The translations under genes and the position numbers were made by a program. Below the pieces are notes generated by a model. The model searched no databases. It worked only from the letters and a program-made list of their open reading frames with translations, and was not told the DNA's origin. Positions 1-10,900 of a stretch of DNA of 64,000 bases are shown piece by piece (the first letter of the stretch is position 1; each line of letters begins with the position of its first letter). This DNA comes from Heterodera schachtii (lineage: Eukaryota; Nematoda; Chromadorea; Rhabditida; Heteroderidae): positions 1,100,782 to 1,164,781 of the forward strand of contig SIJG01000005.1 of NCBI GenBank assembly GCA_023374025.1. Direction: 5' to 3'.

Positions 1-130
1 GCTTTCCTTTATCTTGGATCATGACATTTTCATGGGGGGGGGGGGTGACAAAACCCACAAGTACCAAAATCGGTTACAAATGCAGCGAAAAGCAAAAACG
101 AACAAACCAAAAAAAGAAATGATTTGTCTG
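1..130. repeat. partial copy of a dispersed element arm
   Basis: The first 80 bases match 6361-6430: both read gctttcctt, then an ATCATGACATTTTCATGGGG-like stretch, a G run, and aaacc(c/t)acaagtacc. The 6.4 kb match lies in the right part of an inverted-repeat element, so the window probably starts inside another copy of it. Confidence 0.6.
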
Positions 131-161
131 ACGGCCAAATGATTGAACAAATCCCTTTCTT

Positions 162-1184
162 TTAATGACGCCTACCAAAGCAATGATTAATAACCCCCAC
201 AAAGCCGACAAAAGCAAATAAAATGGAAATGACCGTAACAATTATTGCTGTCACAGCCAACGCCGGGAGGTGTTGATTTGGTTGCGATTGATCAGAGTTG
301 CCAAATGAAAACATTGAAAACACCGCCACATGACCTCTGTGTAAGATGATGCCAAACAAAGTGCTCACGGTGGTGCAATAAGCGAACACCACAAGGGAAA
401 GAAGGCATTCTCTCAAATCACGCGACCGTGCCCTTTTCGTTCGTCGTGTCGGCATCCCATTATGCTGATCAGATAAAGCGGACATTTGATCAGAGGAGAC
501 ATTTTGTCCACTAGCGAACAAAGTCGGTGGTAATCTCTCATCTAAAAGGGTAAAAAGCTTCATTATATAATTAATAACTATTTTTAATTAACAATACCGG
601 TGATGAATTCTTGAAATATTTTCAACGAGGCAATGCAATGTTTGACAAATGTTCCAATTGCTGGTTGATTTTCAGGGCTCACAATTTGCAATTTCGTCAA
701 TTTTCGAATTCCTTCTTCGTATGTTTGGGGATTCACTTTCAAATCCTTCGCCGCTGTTACAATGGCATTCCCTGCCGAACTTTCCACAGCTTCCCAAATG
801 TTTTGGCCATTTTTCAATTGTTGGCAAAAATTGCGCTGATTTGCTTCAAATTCCCCAATCATTTCTGCTAATTCATCCTTTTTCATGGCATTGTTTTCAG
901 CTTTGATTGTAATACAACACAAAGTGTCAAATGCTTTTTCTAAAAATTTCCCATTTTCAGTTGGTGTTTCAGTCCCAGCAAAAAATGCCGGTGCCATTTC
1001 CTGCAACCGGTGGACCGTTGCAAAAAAGTCTGAAAATGCTAATGTTTGATTAGAAATTTTTGAAAATTATATTCAAACCTTTTTGACACTCGCCCATTAA
1101 AACTATTTGTTCATTCGTAAAATCTATCATAATTATAAAAAGGAATGGAAACATCAGTTTTACCATCCCTGAAGTAGCTTTCAT
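162..1184 (-). CDS. signal-peptide/two-helix membrane protein (family A, copy 1)
   Basis: Function unknown. Three exons fit in phase: 1184-1079, 1029-598 and 541-162, giving 305 residues. Exon 1 is a hydrophobic signal peptide (MKATSGMVKLMFPFLFIIMI). Exon 2 is a soluble domain with FLEKAFDTLCCI, NFCQQLKNGQNIWE and LKVNPQTYEEGIRKL. Exon 3 has a polar SDQ-containing linker, two hydrophobic helices and an arginine-rich end (FGRRH). Domain order, both phase-1 introns and motifs (NFCQ-W-K; NPKN/SPEN; SDQ linker) match the genes at 45.1 and 49.3 kb, so this is a diverged third paralogue on the opposite strand. The exon 2 donor could instead be 6 bases further on, also in phase. Predicted type: secreted or lumenal domain anchored near its C-terminus. 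Confidence 0.75.
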
Positions 1185-2785
1185 TTGAAAAATTTAATAA
1201 CAAATATTAGTAATAATTTTCTGCCTTAGATTATGCTGAAGAAGAAAATGCCAACAAAAAATCAATGCTTTGCATAAGAATTTTCCAGAAAGCCACGAAA
1301 AGACAAAAAATCATTTATTAAAAAATAATAAATTTATAACAAATGTAATGCTTGCGGTCTCTAGTTTTAGAATTAATTATTTTTTCCTTGACGCTCCTTG
1401 GTCAAAAAAAATACTAAAAATAGGTAAATTTATTTAAATTGTAATTAGGTCTATTTTATATGAGTATGTTCAAAGAAATTTCTTGGATTTTCCGAGAAAA
1501 TTATGGGTTTTTTTTTTGCCTAATTTCCCTAACAAAATGCAATAAAAACGGTCGTAAATTTTGAAAAAATAAACAAAATATTCAATTCTAAAATACATAA
1601 AAGTAGTTTGGCAATTTTTGTATTTTATAAAATGATTTAAAACATTTAAATGGCCTAGAGGCTAAGCACGTAGTCTGTCTTAGTTTTTCCATGGTTTAAT
1701 TCCCACACTTTCATTTTATTTTTTAAATTGACTCAAAAACCTCTAAAGATTTACACTCTTAATTTGAGAGTTCTAAAAGTATGGAAGCCCTATTTTTTTG
1801 TGAACTTATTTCGGCCTAAAAATTTTTATATTGTTGCGAATTTTTTCAAAAATTCAAACCAATTTTCAGAAATTTTGTCTATATTTTCGTACTTTTTGTA
1901 CATATTTCAGCGTTTTTGTCTTGATTTCGTCCATATTTTGGATTTTTTTGTCCATATAAATCCGGGCCCTAATAATTACATAGATAATTTTTTGTGACCT
2001 TAATTTTAAGCTTATTATCCACCTCATATACATTATTGTTTCTCATTCGTAAAGCTATAGTAAAACAAAAGTGCTTTTAAAAAGTAAAGAAATTAAAATT
2101 CAAAAGTTTAAATAAGCCCGGGACGTGGATTTTCGATCAAACCGGGATTTTTTGCAAGAAAAATTCAAAAAATGAAATAATTATTTTTTCAAGTGAATAT
2201 AAAATATTGCAAAAGTTTAAAAAAAATTTAAAAAAAAAATGCGTCAGTGATACAAATATTTTAAAATTAAATTCTTGGCCGAAATGGATATCGGATTCGT
2301 TGATCAGTGATCCGAAAACCCAGGGAACTTGTTTTTATGACATTAAAATTTTCACTGACGCCTTTCCGGGAGCGGATAAATGTGATTTGAAACTAAAAAA
2401 CTCTGCCGTTCACTTCTGAAATTCCGAGGCAAAAATCGAAAAATTTTCAACATTCAAAAATTTTTGCTGCCGATATTTACTTTCGAGGTATTGTTTTACT
2501 GACCCATTTTCCACTGACGCATTTTCGGGAACCAATTTTTTTTTTAATTCATTCAGATTTATGCAAAACAATTTTGATAAGAAAGTCAATTGGCTGTGAT
2601 CTGATTAATAATTTCCACCGAATTTACTTCGTAAATTTTCACAAACAGAGCATTCGTCGGGCAACATTTGGCATTTCAGTTTCTCACAGTAATTCTCAAT
2701 ACCATAACCATAACTTAATTGAAAATTACAGAATAATTAATATTTAATTATTATTATTATTATTAAGTAATTTAGTGTCTTTTCT
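1185..2785. other. intergenic, no gene seen
   Basis: AT-rich spacer between two minus-strand genes. It holds a tRNA-like segment near 1650 and a solo TGCGGTCTCTAG end near 1350 that resembles the termini of the elements at 56.2 and 57.2 kb. I see no exon with convincing phase or homology. Confidence 0.5.
1648..1714 (+). repeat. tRNA-like (A-box/B-box) sequence
   Basis: TGGCCTAGAGGCTAAG resembles a pol III A box, and GGTTTAATTCCCAC about 35 bases downstream a degenerate B box. No cloverleaf closes well, so it looks like a tRNA-derived repeat or tRNA pseudogene rather than a functional tRNA. Confidence 0.4.
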
Positions 2786-4093
2786 TCACCATGGCACATT
2801 GTTTCCCATGCATTCACAACGTTTGTGTTGAACATTGACCACATTGTGCTCCATATAGCACTCATCGACTGCTTTTTCCACTTCCTTTTCACTTGCTTTG
2901 ACGGCACAGCTTAAATTAGCAGTTTAAAATTAATTTATTAATTAGAACGATTAATTAATTGGTTTATGCAATTACTTTTTGTCGGCAAAACAGCTCAATT
3001 TCGACTGTTTGTCAAAGGCACACACTTTGGCCGTGTCGTGCCATTTTTGGTCCAATTTCACAAGCGTATGGTTGTCAAGTGCTGTGTGAATTTTAATAAT
3101 TTATTACTAATTTTAAGATGTATTTAAAATGAAAAATTGCCAAAAGTCAAGTAATATTCAAAATGGTTTCCTCTCTCTCTGTTTAGTTAATGAATTCAAA
3201 TTCAAAAAGAATTCGCCAAATCATTTCACTATTAAAGACCGCCCGGACGGAACCGGAGCCCCGCCGGGATTCCCGCCCCCCGGTCCCCTTTTTTGGACAA
3301 ACCACCGGAACCGGGAGTCCCGGAAAAACGGGAGCTCCCTCCGTCCATTTTCCAAGTCCTGGCCATTTCAAAATTCGGGCTCTATTCACTACCATAGAGA
3401 GGGTCCATTCGCTGTGCAACATTTTCGCCGACACTTTTTACGAATATTTCCAAGAAATCATTCGATGTTATTTTAACATATGATTTTGTGGGCAAACAAC
3501 TAAAAATTGAAGCATTAAAATTAAAGAAAAATTCAAAATTACCTTGATTGTTTGACCAATTTCGCATTAACACAAGAAAGCCAATCTTTTACAAAATTGG
3601 TGAATTTGTCAAAACACGGCGCAGTTTTTTTCGGATCCGCATGCTTAAAAAATTTAAAAAAATAAACAAAAATTTAATACGGACAAATCTCTCTAATAAT
3701 TGTCAATTTTATTCTTCAAGTGCACCTATAAAAATAATCCCAAAATTTAATATTATCAAATATTTATGAAAACAATTTTAGAAGTAAGAAGATATTTGTT
3801 AGCCTGGCCTGCAAACATTTCAATTCAAAAATATTCTTTAATATTTTGGCAATTAGTACCGCTTTTATTAAATCCGCCTTCACTTCATCGTATGCCACTT
3901 CAAAGCATTTTGCCGTCTCGTCAATTAGTACTCCAAAACATTCATTCTGTTCATCACAAGAACACTAAAATATTGAGAATTAATTAGACAACACAAATAT
4001 AAAAATAATTTTTTTAATTACCTGGCGATATACGCAATCGCCGGAACCTTCCTGAACCAAAATTGCAAGGAAGAACAAAATGTAGATGATCAT
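2786..4093 (-). CDS. cysteine-rich secreted protein
   Basis: No family recognised. Six exons (4093-4022, 3964-3809, 3643-3543, 3499-3393, 3081-2976, 2909-2786) give 221 residues ending in a TGA stop. Exon 1 is a signal peptide (MIIYILFFLAILVQEGSG). The mature chain has well over a dozen cysteines spread along it (CSCDEQNEC, KTAPCFDKF, DWLSCVNAK, KVCAFDKQSKLSC, KRCECMGN), as expected of a disulphide-bonded extracellular protein. All phases fit except that the exon 2 donor must be a GC site (CAG|GCCAGG); the nearby GT would lead to a stop. Intron 4 carries a GC-rich repeat. Could be a host-interaction or cuticle/lumen protein; nothing in the sequence decides. Confidence 0.65.
3236..3360. repeat. 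GC-rich GGGA/TCCC island in intron
   Basis: Run of (c)ggaaccgg, gggattcccg and ccccggtcccc, far above the local GC level. Similar islands occur near 7.7, 29.2, 38.6, 41.9 and 53.5 kb and inside each 2.03-kb OTU unit. Confidence 0.6.
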
Positions 4094-4284
4094 TTAATTA
4101 ATATTTCTATTTCTTAATTGAACTAATAGCCAATTTTCATGAAAATGATGCTAATTAATAAATAAGGAAATACTAATTTGTAACAAATGCCACTTTTCCA
4201 TTAAAATAATTATTTTTTGCTGGGAATTTAAGTAATGTCATGAAAAGTAATATTGTCAAATGTAAGAGTTTTAATTTTCATCAT

Positions 4285-4863
4285 TAGGGAAGCAACTTTT
4301 AGTGAAAAACTTTTTTTTTTTTTTTGCTCAATTGTTTTGAGAAAGGAGCTCAAAAAACGCATTTCTGCATTAAAATTTTTTCATTTGAACGTCACTTTTC
4401 TCACTAGAAATCACTATTTTGGCGTTTCGTCACTTAAAATAGTAAAAATTCAATTTTGGCGTTTTGTCACTATTTTTCACTATTTCGAACATTTTTTGGA
4501 AAATTCCTTAACAAAAAAGCTATAAAACCATAAAATATACCCTAAGAAGCGACCTAAAAAATTTCAGAAATACACCCCTAATAATCGATTAAAAATTTTT
4601 TGGAAAATTTTCTAAAAAATTCATCAACCAAATTTTTTTCTTGACAAAATTTTTGATTTAAAAAGTTCAATATTTGCTAAGAAAAATTATAAAAGAAATG
4701 TACCTCATTTGCAACTCCAATCAATGAATAAAAAAATTTGTTGCTCAATTTTTTGCTGAAAATTATAGCACTAAAATTTCGGAATTTTTTCACTATTTTG
4801 GCACTTTTCGTCTATTTTAGTTAAGTATTTCGAGATTTTTCGTTACTAAAAGTTGCTTCCCTA
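4285..4863. mobile_element. hAT-like non-autonomous element
   Basis: Inverted ends TAGGGAAGCAACTTTTAGT and ACTAAAAGTTGCTTCCCTA bound 579 bp. Flanking 8-mers TTCATCAT (4277-4284) and ATCATCAT (4864-4871) match at 7 of 8 positions. TAGGG-type ends with an 8-bp duplication point to the hAT superfamily. There is no transposase ORF. Confidence 0.8.
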
Positions 4864-4871
4864 ATCATCAT

Positions 4872-5580
4872 CAATAGCATGAGGATTTATATTTACAAAA
4901 AATCTTGAATTTTTAAATAAATATTTAAGAAAATATTGACCAAAAATGAGAAATTTAGAGCGACAAAAATGAAGAAAAAAATTTAATTCAATTTTGCATT
5001 TGCAAATTAATAACATTTCAAGCGTTTGCGAGGTAAAGCCCAAATGACTTACGATAAACTATTTTTATGAATGGATGCAATTTTTTCTAACCTTTTTTGT
5101 TGTATTTTTTCAATTTTTAGGTTTTTAAAATTTTGTCCAAAATTCAATTCTTAGGGGTGTATTTTCGTTTTTAATTAAGAAATTCCTCAAAAATCCCAAA
5201 ATGCCAAAAATTTATCAAAATATTGATAATAAAAAATGCAAAAGGAAGTCTAAAATATTTTTTTATATTTATGGATATTGAAATATTTCGGCTAAAAGTG
5301 ATATTTTTCGTGCATTTATCATCAAAATAAAGCTGTTATTTAAATAAATAAAAATCCTCACCCTAATTTTGAATAATTTATGAAAAATGTTTTAAAGGGA
5401 AAAATTATAATGAATTTTTCTTTGGAACAGAAAAATGATTAAAGCATAACACGAATAATTAAAAAAATTGATGATTACTCAAAAATGCTAAAAAAGCAAT
5501 CATTTTAAATTACTTCTTGACAATCATTCGATAGCTCTAAGTGTTCTTTAACCTTTTCCGTCCTCGCCAGGCTCTCGCCG
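4872..5580. other. AT-rich spacer
   Basis: No gene seen. Contains an aggggtgtattttcg stretch near 5155 that recurs near 57.5 kb and resembles element interiors. Confidence 0.4.
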
Positions 5581-5833
5581 TTGCGCTTAAATACTCCGCT
5601 GGCCGCCGCTCTCTCCACCCGCTTATCATTTAGCGGTGATCATACACAACGCCATCAACCAACAAAAATTATCACCAAATTTGTTCCATTTTGCCCCAAA
5701 AAGTGTCTTTCCAATGGCTCGCTCCTGTCGCGGACAAATTCGCCATGTCAACGACATCCAAAGCGATGGCGAGGAAAAAGCGATTGTTTTACGGCGGTGG
5801 ACCAAATATTCTTTGCGCATAATTAAAATCTAA
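5581..5833 (+). CDS. possible short coding exon, unknown
   Basis: Behind a plausible acceptor (TTATCATTTAG) an open frame begins with a Met at 5636 and ends at 5833. A later Met (5713) gives a basic, protein-like stretch (MARSCRGQIRHVNDIQSDGE) to the stop. Base composition is less AT-rich than the surroundings. No upstream exon, homologue or domain recognised; it may be a chance ORF or a terminal exon. Confidence 0.25.
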
Positions 5834-5917
5834 ACCGAAAATTTATGTAATGTTTCAAGGTCAAATTAAAATTTGCTGGTTTCATATAAATTCTTCGGGG
5901 GTTTTGAGCCGTGTTGC

Positions 5918-6530
5918 GACTTTGGCGCCGCGGACATTTCCGCCGCGACACTTGCGCCGCCAAGCAAAAATGGACTTTTGCGCCGCTCAGTCAAAAATAT
6001 TTTTAAAATATTATTACATACTATCTGACGTCAAAACTACAAAAATCTATGATTTAATCAATGATTTTCATCTAGTGATTTTGTCAATGATTTTTTTAAA
6101 AAAGAAATAACGACCCTTATCATATATCAATTGTTCCTATAGTGGAGAGGAATCGAATGGTGCTTGTTTCAGGATTCTACGATGCCTCTATCAAAAGTTA
6201 TAGCCCAACAAATTTTGTACTGGGATGGGGCTGCTTCTGGGTTTTTCAAAAAAAAAAGAGAGATTCTTTGGCTTTTTTCGAAAAATCATTGACAAAATCA
6301 TAGATTTTTGCAGTTTTGACGTCAGATTCTTGATCAGCGCCCAAAACTACCCTAGAAAAGTGCTTTCCTTTGTGGGATTATGACATTTTTATGGGGGGTA
6401 GCAAAACCTACAAGTACCCAAATGGGTTTTGTAGGGAGGCGCAAATGTCTATTTTTACTGTGCGGCGCAAGTGTCGAGGCGCAAATGCCGGTACACCGGT
6501 TCGCTAAAGCGCAAAAGCAAAACCCATTGT
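5918..6530. mobile_element. inverted-repeat element with GCGCC-rich arms
   Basis: GACACTTGCGCCGC near 5949 recurs inverted near 6464 (GCGGCGCAAGTGTC), and both arms continue through caaaaatggac / gtctatttttac. The outer limits and target duplication are not clear. Its right part is homologous to the first bases of the window. Confidence 0.6.
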
Positions 6531-7640
6531 AAAACTTCTTTTTCAGTCACATAAATTAAAATAAACCAATGGCATTTTAAATAAAACGTATAAAGAGGTG
6601 TTTTAGTTAATTAAAAAAAATACTATCGAAAATCTGCTTCATCGCATCGCATAAATGTTTCTTCTGTTTACCCATCAGCGTTTCTTTCTGTTCTTATGCG
6701 GATTTTGTCAGTTTTGGTGGTAGGTCCGGCAAAGCTTCCTGTGAGAATAAAAAAATGGAAGTTATGCAGGGGGCAAACAGATTCTTATTTTGTATAGAAA
6801 TTATGAGTAGGGCGCGGATTCTTAGGTTTTTACTTATTTTTTCTGCGGCTTTAACTCGACTAGAAATGCACGAAAAAAACAGGTTTTTGTTCGGAAATTC
6901 TTCGTTTTAACGCCCCTATCCGACCCTAAAAATCCCTCTTTAAGTGTTCGCCCCTAAAATAAGTTTTTATCCCCATTTTGGCGTTTCGCCCCTATTTTCA
7001 CCCTTATTTCGCGATTTTCAAATTTTTTTTCATATAAACTCACAAATTCTTTAACAAAAATGCAATGAAAAAATATATATTTAACGCGATCACATTTTTT
7101 GGCTACTTTTTTCAAAAATTTTCAAAAATATTTCCACTAAATACTTTTTTCTTTCCCAAAATTTTTTTGGAATTTATTTTCTTTTTTGACAAAATTTTGA
7201 TTTTTTGAATTAATTTTGGAAAAAATATTAAAAAATTCGAATATAAATAATTATTTGCAACTGTAATCAATGAATAAAATTATTTGCCTTAATTTTAACT
7301 TAGTATTTACATAGAAAAAACAGCAATTAATAAATTTCACCCCTATATTTGAAACTTTTTCGCCCCTATTTCGCGAATTGGTCGTTTTTTGGTGAGAACC
7401 TCTTAACAAATTGCACTCAAATTTTGAAATTTTTCCCTGCGCCGACAACCTGTGGAAAAATCTCGTCCCGAAAAAACATTTTTATTGTTTTTTTCATTTG
7501 AAATAGAATTTTACAAAATGATGATTTTTGATCCCAAAAATTTTCAGTTGGGAGCCTTGGTTAAATTGAATGATGTTCAACTGGTGTAAAATGTTCGTTC
7601 TTATATTCGTATATTTTAATGTTTTTTTGTTTTGTTTTTA
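6531..7640. other. AT-rich spacer
   Basis: Low-complexity sequence with 'cgcccctat' phrases around 6900-7380 that read like the interior of a decayed repeat. No gene supported. Confidence 0.4.
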
Positions 7641-7838
7641 TTGGGTAGTTCGGGACCTGGAATTTTGGGCAAAACCGGGACCGGGACTTTTCGGGTTGAA
7701 GAATCGGGACTTTTGGCTGGGAAAACCGGGAAAAACCCGGGAATTTACGGGAATTTACCGGTCACGGTCAAAACCGGGAGTTCGGTACTCAGTTGTACTC
7801 AGTTGTCCGTGTTTTGGTCCCGGTCGCGACCTACCCTA
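7641..7838. repeat. GC-rich GGGA repeat with weak inverted ends
   Basis: Degenerate gggaccgggactttt/gggaaaacccggg units. The ends gggtagttcgggacc and ggtcgcgacctaccc are partly inverted and the flanks share a ttttTtat stretch, so this may be a tiny transposed element. Confidence 0.4.
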
Positions 7839-7988
7839 GTTTTTTATAATAAATTCGGGTGTTTTAAGTCTAGTTAATGTCCTATTTGAGTAATGTGAAG
7901 AAATTATATATTTTTGGAAATGCAAAATGAAATTTTTTTTGAAATTAAATTGACCTATTTATATAATAAAATTCAAATTTATTTAAAA

Positions 7989-10900
7989 TCAAACCTTAAG
8001 TTCGTTAAAATTAATGTGGTTGGAATTGCACAATTTTCCCTTAGTTTCTTCCATCCTTTTTTTAACCATCGCATAATTCTTAAATTCGCTTATAATACGT
8101 TTATCGGGTCCCTTCTCCGCCAAAATAGTTATTTTTTCTGCCGATTTAATAATGCTTTCGTAATTTTCTTTTATAAAATTATTGTTGTGTATGTTTTTGA
8201 AGAAATTCCATTCGAGATTGCCTTCTTTGTCAGTCAAAAGAGTAAACTGTTTTGGGCCGTCTTAAACAACAAATACACACTTTTTTTTATAAAACGATTA
8301 GAACCCAGGATTCTCAGGTCGGCATTTTGCCGTTTTTTTGAAGGGGTCAAAGATAACTTTCTTTGCCGAAATGCTGATTTTCTTTCATTAAAATGATAAT
8401 TTTTTGGACTATATTTGTTAATAACACAAGAAAATTCTTAAAAAATTTGACCAGGGCGGCGCATATCGGCTCCGCCGGACCCACCCGAAATTCCTTAAAT
8501 GTCTGCCCAAAATCTATAAAAAATATTCATTTTGTGACAAAATCTTTTATTAAAATCAGGTCCCAATGTTCAAGTTTTTTACCCGGCGGCACATATCGGC
8601 GCCGCCGGACTCCACTTCGCTAATTTTTAAAAATTCGTTTTTTTGACCCAAAATCCTTATTTGAAAAATTTTTTTGAGAACCTTGTTTGAAGAATCTTTT
8701 TATTCTTTCTAGTTTTACATCTCACCATAGGGATTAACTGTAAAAATAATTTATGTAAATTACCCTATGGGATAAATGATATAATTAACTTTCTGTTCCC
8801 TAATGATGCCATTATTACCGACCGTAGTGACCAATTGCGAACATAATTTTATACTCTCCTTTAGGTATAATTGTGCATTTGGCAATGGGTTCTTTGATAT
8901 ATTCGGCACCTGCTGAAGCATTTGGCATTCTTGGATCCTATATAGAAAATAATCAGTGCTCTGATATTTATGTCTAATTATGTATAAAACGAAAAATATG
9001 TACAATAATATGCGATAATTAACCCAAAAATTTAAAAAACCCATTGTAAAAAGGTAAAAAAAAAATGCTTCAAATTATTAGTCATTAAAAACTTTCTATT
9101 AAAGCATTTATAAACCATTTTCTCAAAAAATCATCAAATAGAAGATTTTGGAAAAAAATTATTCATAGCTTTACTCAGAAATAACCAAATTTTTTATTCT
9201 TTATATCAATCGATAGCCTTAAGTGTACTCTAATATCAAAAAATAAAAATAAAAATAAATATTAACATTCAGAAAAGTTATATCCAGAAGAATATTAAAA
9301 AAAAAACAATTTTATGGATAACTTTTTTGAAACATAGAATTTTTTGAAATTTTGCAGGCTGCTGCTAGAGAACATTAAGGACAATTATATAATGAATTTA
9401 AAATATGATTTTCCTTTTATGCATAGTTATAAGTAAGGTTTTAAGTTATATATACTAAAATATGCCCAAAAACTGCCAAACATGGCTTTGAACCCTCGAA
9501 AATAATGCCAAATTAGTGTAAAAATTAAGAATTGACTTCAAACATTAATCAATATGGCCTAAGAGCGTTTTAGACAATTGTAAAGAATTTTGATTTTCAA
9601 ATATAAATATGCAATTTCGATTTTTTTTAATTTTTTATATGCTAAAACAAAATTACATTTTTTATATAACCAAATTTTTTCCAAAAGTTCTAACAAAAAG
9701 CTCAAATTTTTCGATTTTTTTTTGTCTCTTCTTCTTGGTCTGTTTACTTAAGGGTTTTTTATTCCCAAAAAATCGGTCCTTTTGGTATATTTTTCGCTTT
9801 TTTGTACAAAAAATAGTAATTCAAGTGATATTAATAACTTACGAAAACAATGGAGTCATAATGGTCTAGTCCATTATACCAAATTACTATAGGATTCTCT
9901 ACCACTTTTTCCAAAACCTTATCCTGGCATCTTGGACATTTCATTTGATTGTCTTGACACGAGTCACATTTTATTGTAAAACAACTCAATTCTTCAGCAT
10001 CAATCTTGCCTTTCTTTTCCTAAATTATTATAATCTGACAATAATTTGCTCAACAAAAAAAATTTAACCATTATTTCCCCGTCTGGGAAATAAACTGCAA
10101 CGCGTCTCTCTACCGACGAATCGTCATATTTTGGCCGTAGTTTATCAGGCACATTCCTTCCAGGAAGTGGATGTGGATGTAGAATTACAACGGGACGCCT
10201 TAAAACGACAGAAACAATACGCGCATCATCAAGCTGGGCCCATTGGCCATGTCCATTTCGTGCCGGTTTTGCGATGTGTTTGGCATAGGCACTAAGACTT
10301 TGGTCGTAGTCCTTAGCTGACGACGGCTCCAGATCCAACAATGCAATTTCTAACTCATTGATGAATTCCGCATGAGTATCGTAAAGTTTTTTCGGGAATA
10401 TCGTTTTGTTATTTACTATTTTTTCAATCGCTTTGCTTGATGCCACCCGTAAAGCATCAGAATTTTCGCTTTCATCAACTTGAAAAATCGAATAGCATAT
10501 TGCCCTGTGAAAATATATTCTTTCAAAAAATTAAAATAAAAGCTCAACGACCTGTAGAAGCAATCGCCGTCTCCTATGACTTTGTGATATCTTGGCTTTA
10601 ATGTCGGCTCTTTGTGATTAGGTGATGCCGCGATTTGGTCGATGGGAGGTTCAATTAGCGGGGTCGGGGTTAAATCTTTTACATCAACAAGCACCGGAAG
10701 GCCAAATGACTTTGGTTCCGCAGTTTGCTCATTGTGAATCTGAGTTTCTACGGGCGACTGCTCAATCGATTGCTGTTCATTCTTTAATTACTTTTATTAT
10801 TATTTTACAAAAGGTTTATTGTTACCTGTCCTTCTAATTCCAATGGACTTTTTTCTCGGTTTATTAATTCCTCAATATCCGCTTGCTTGAGAATTAATTG

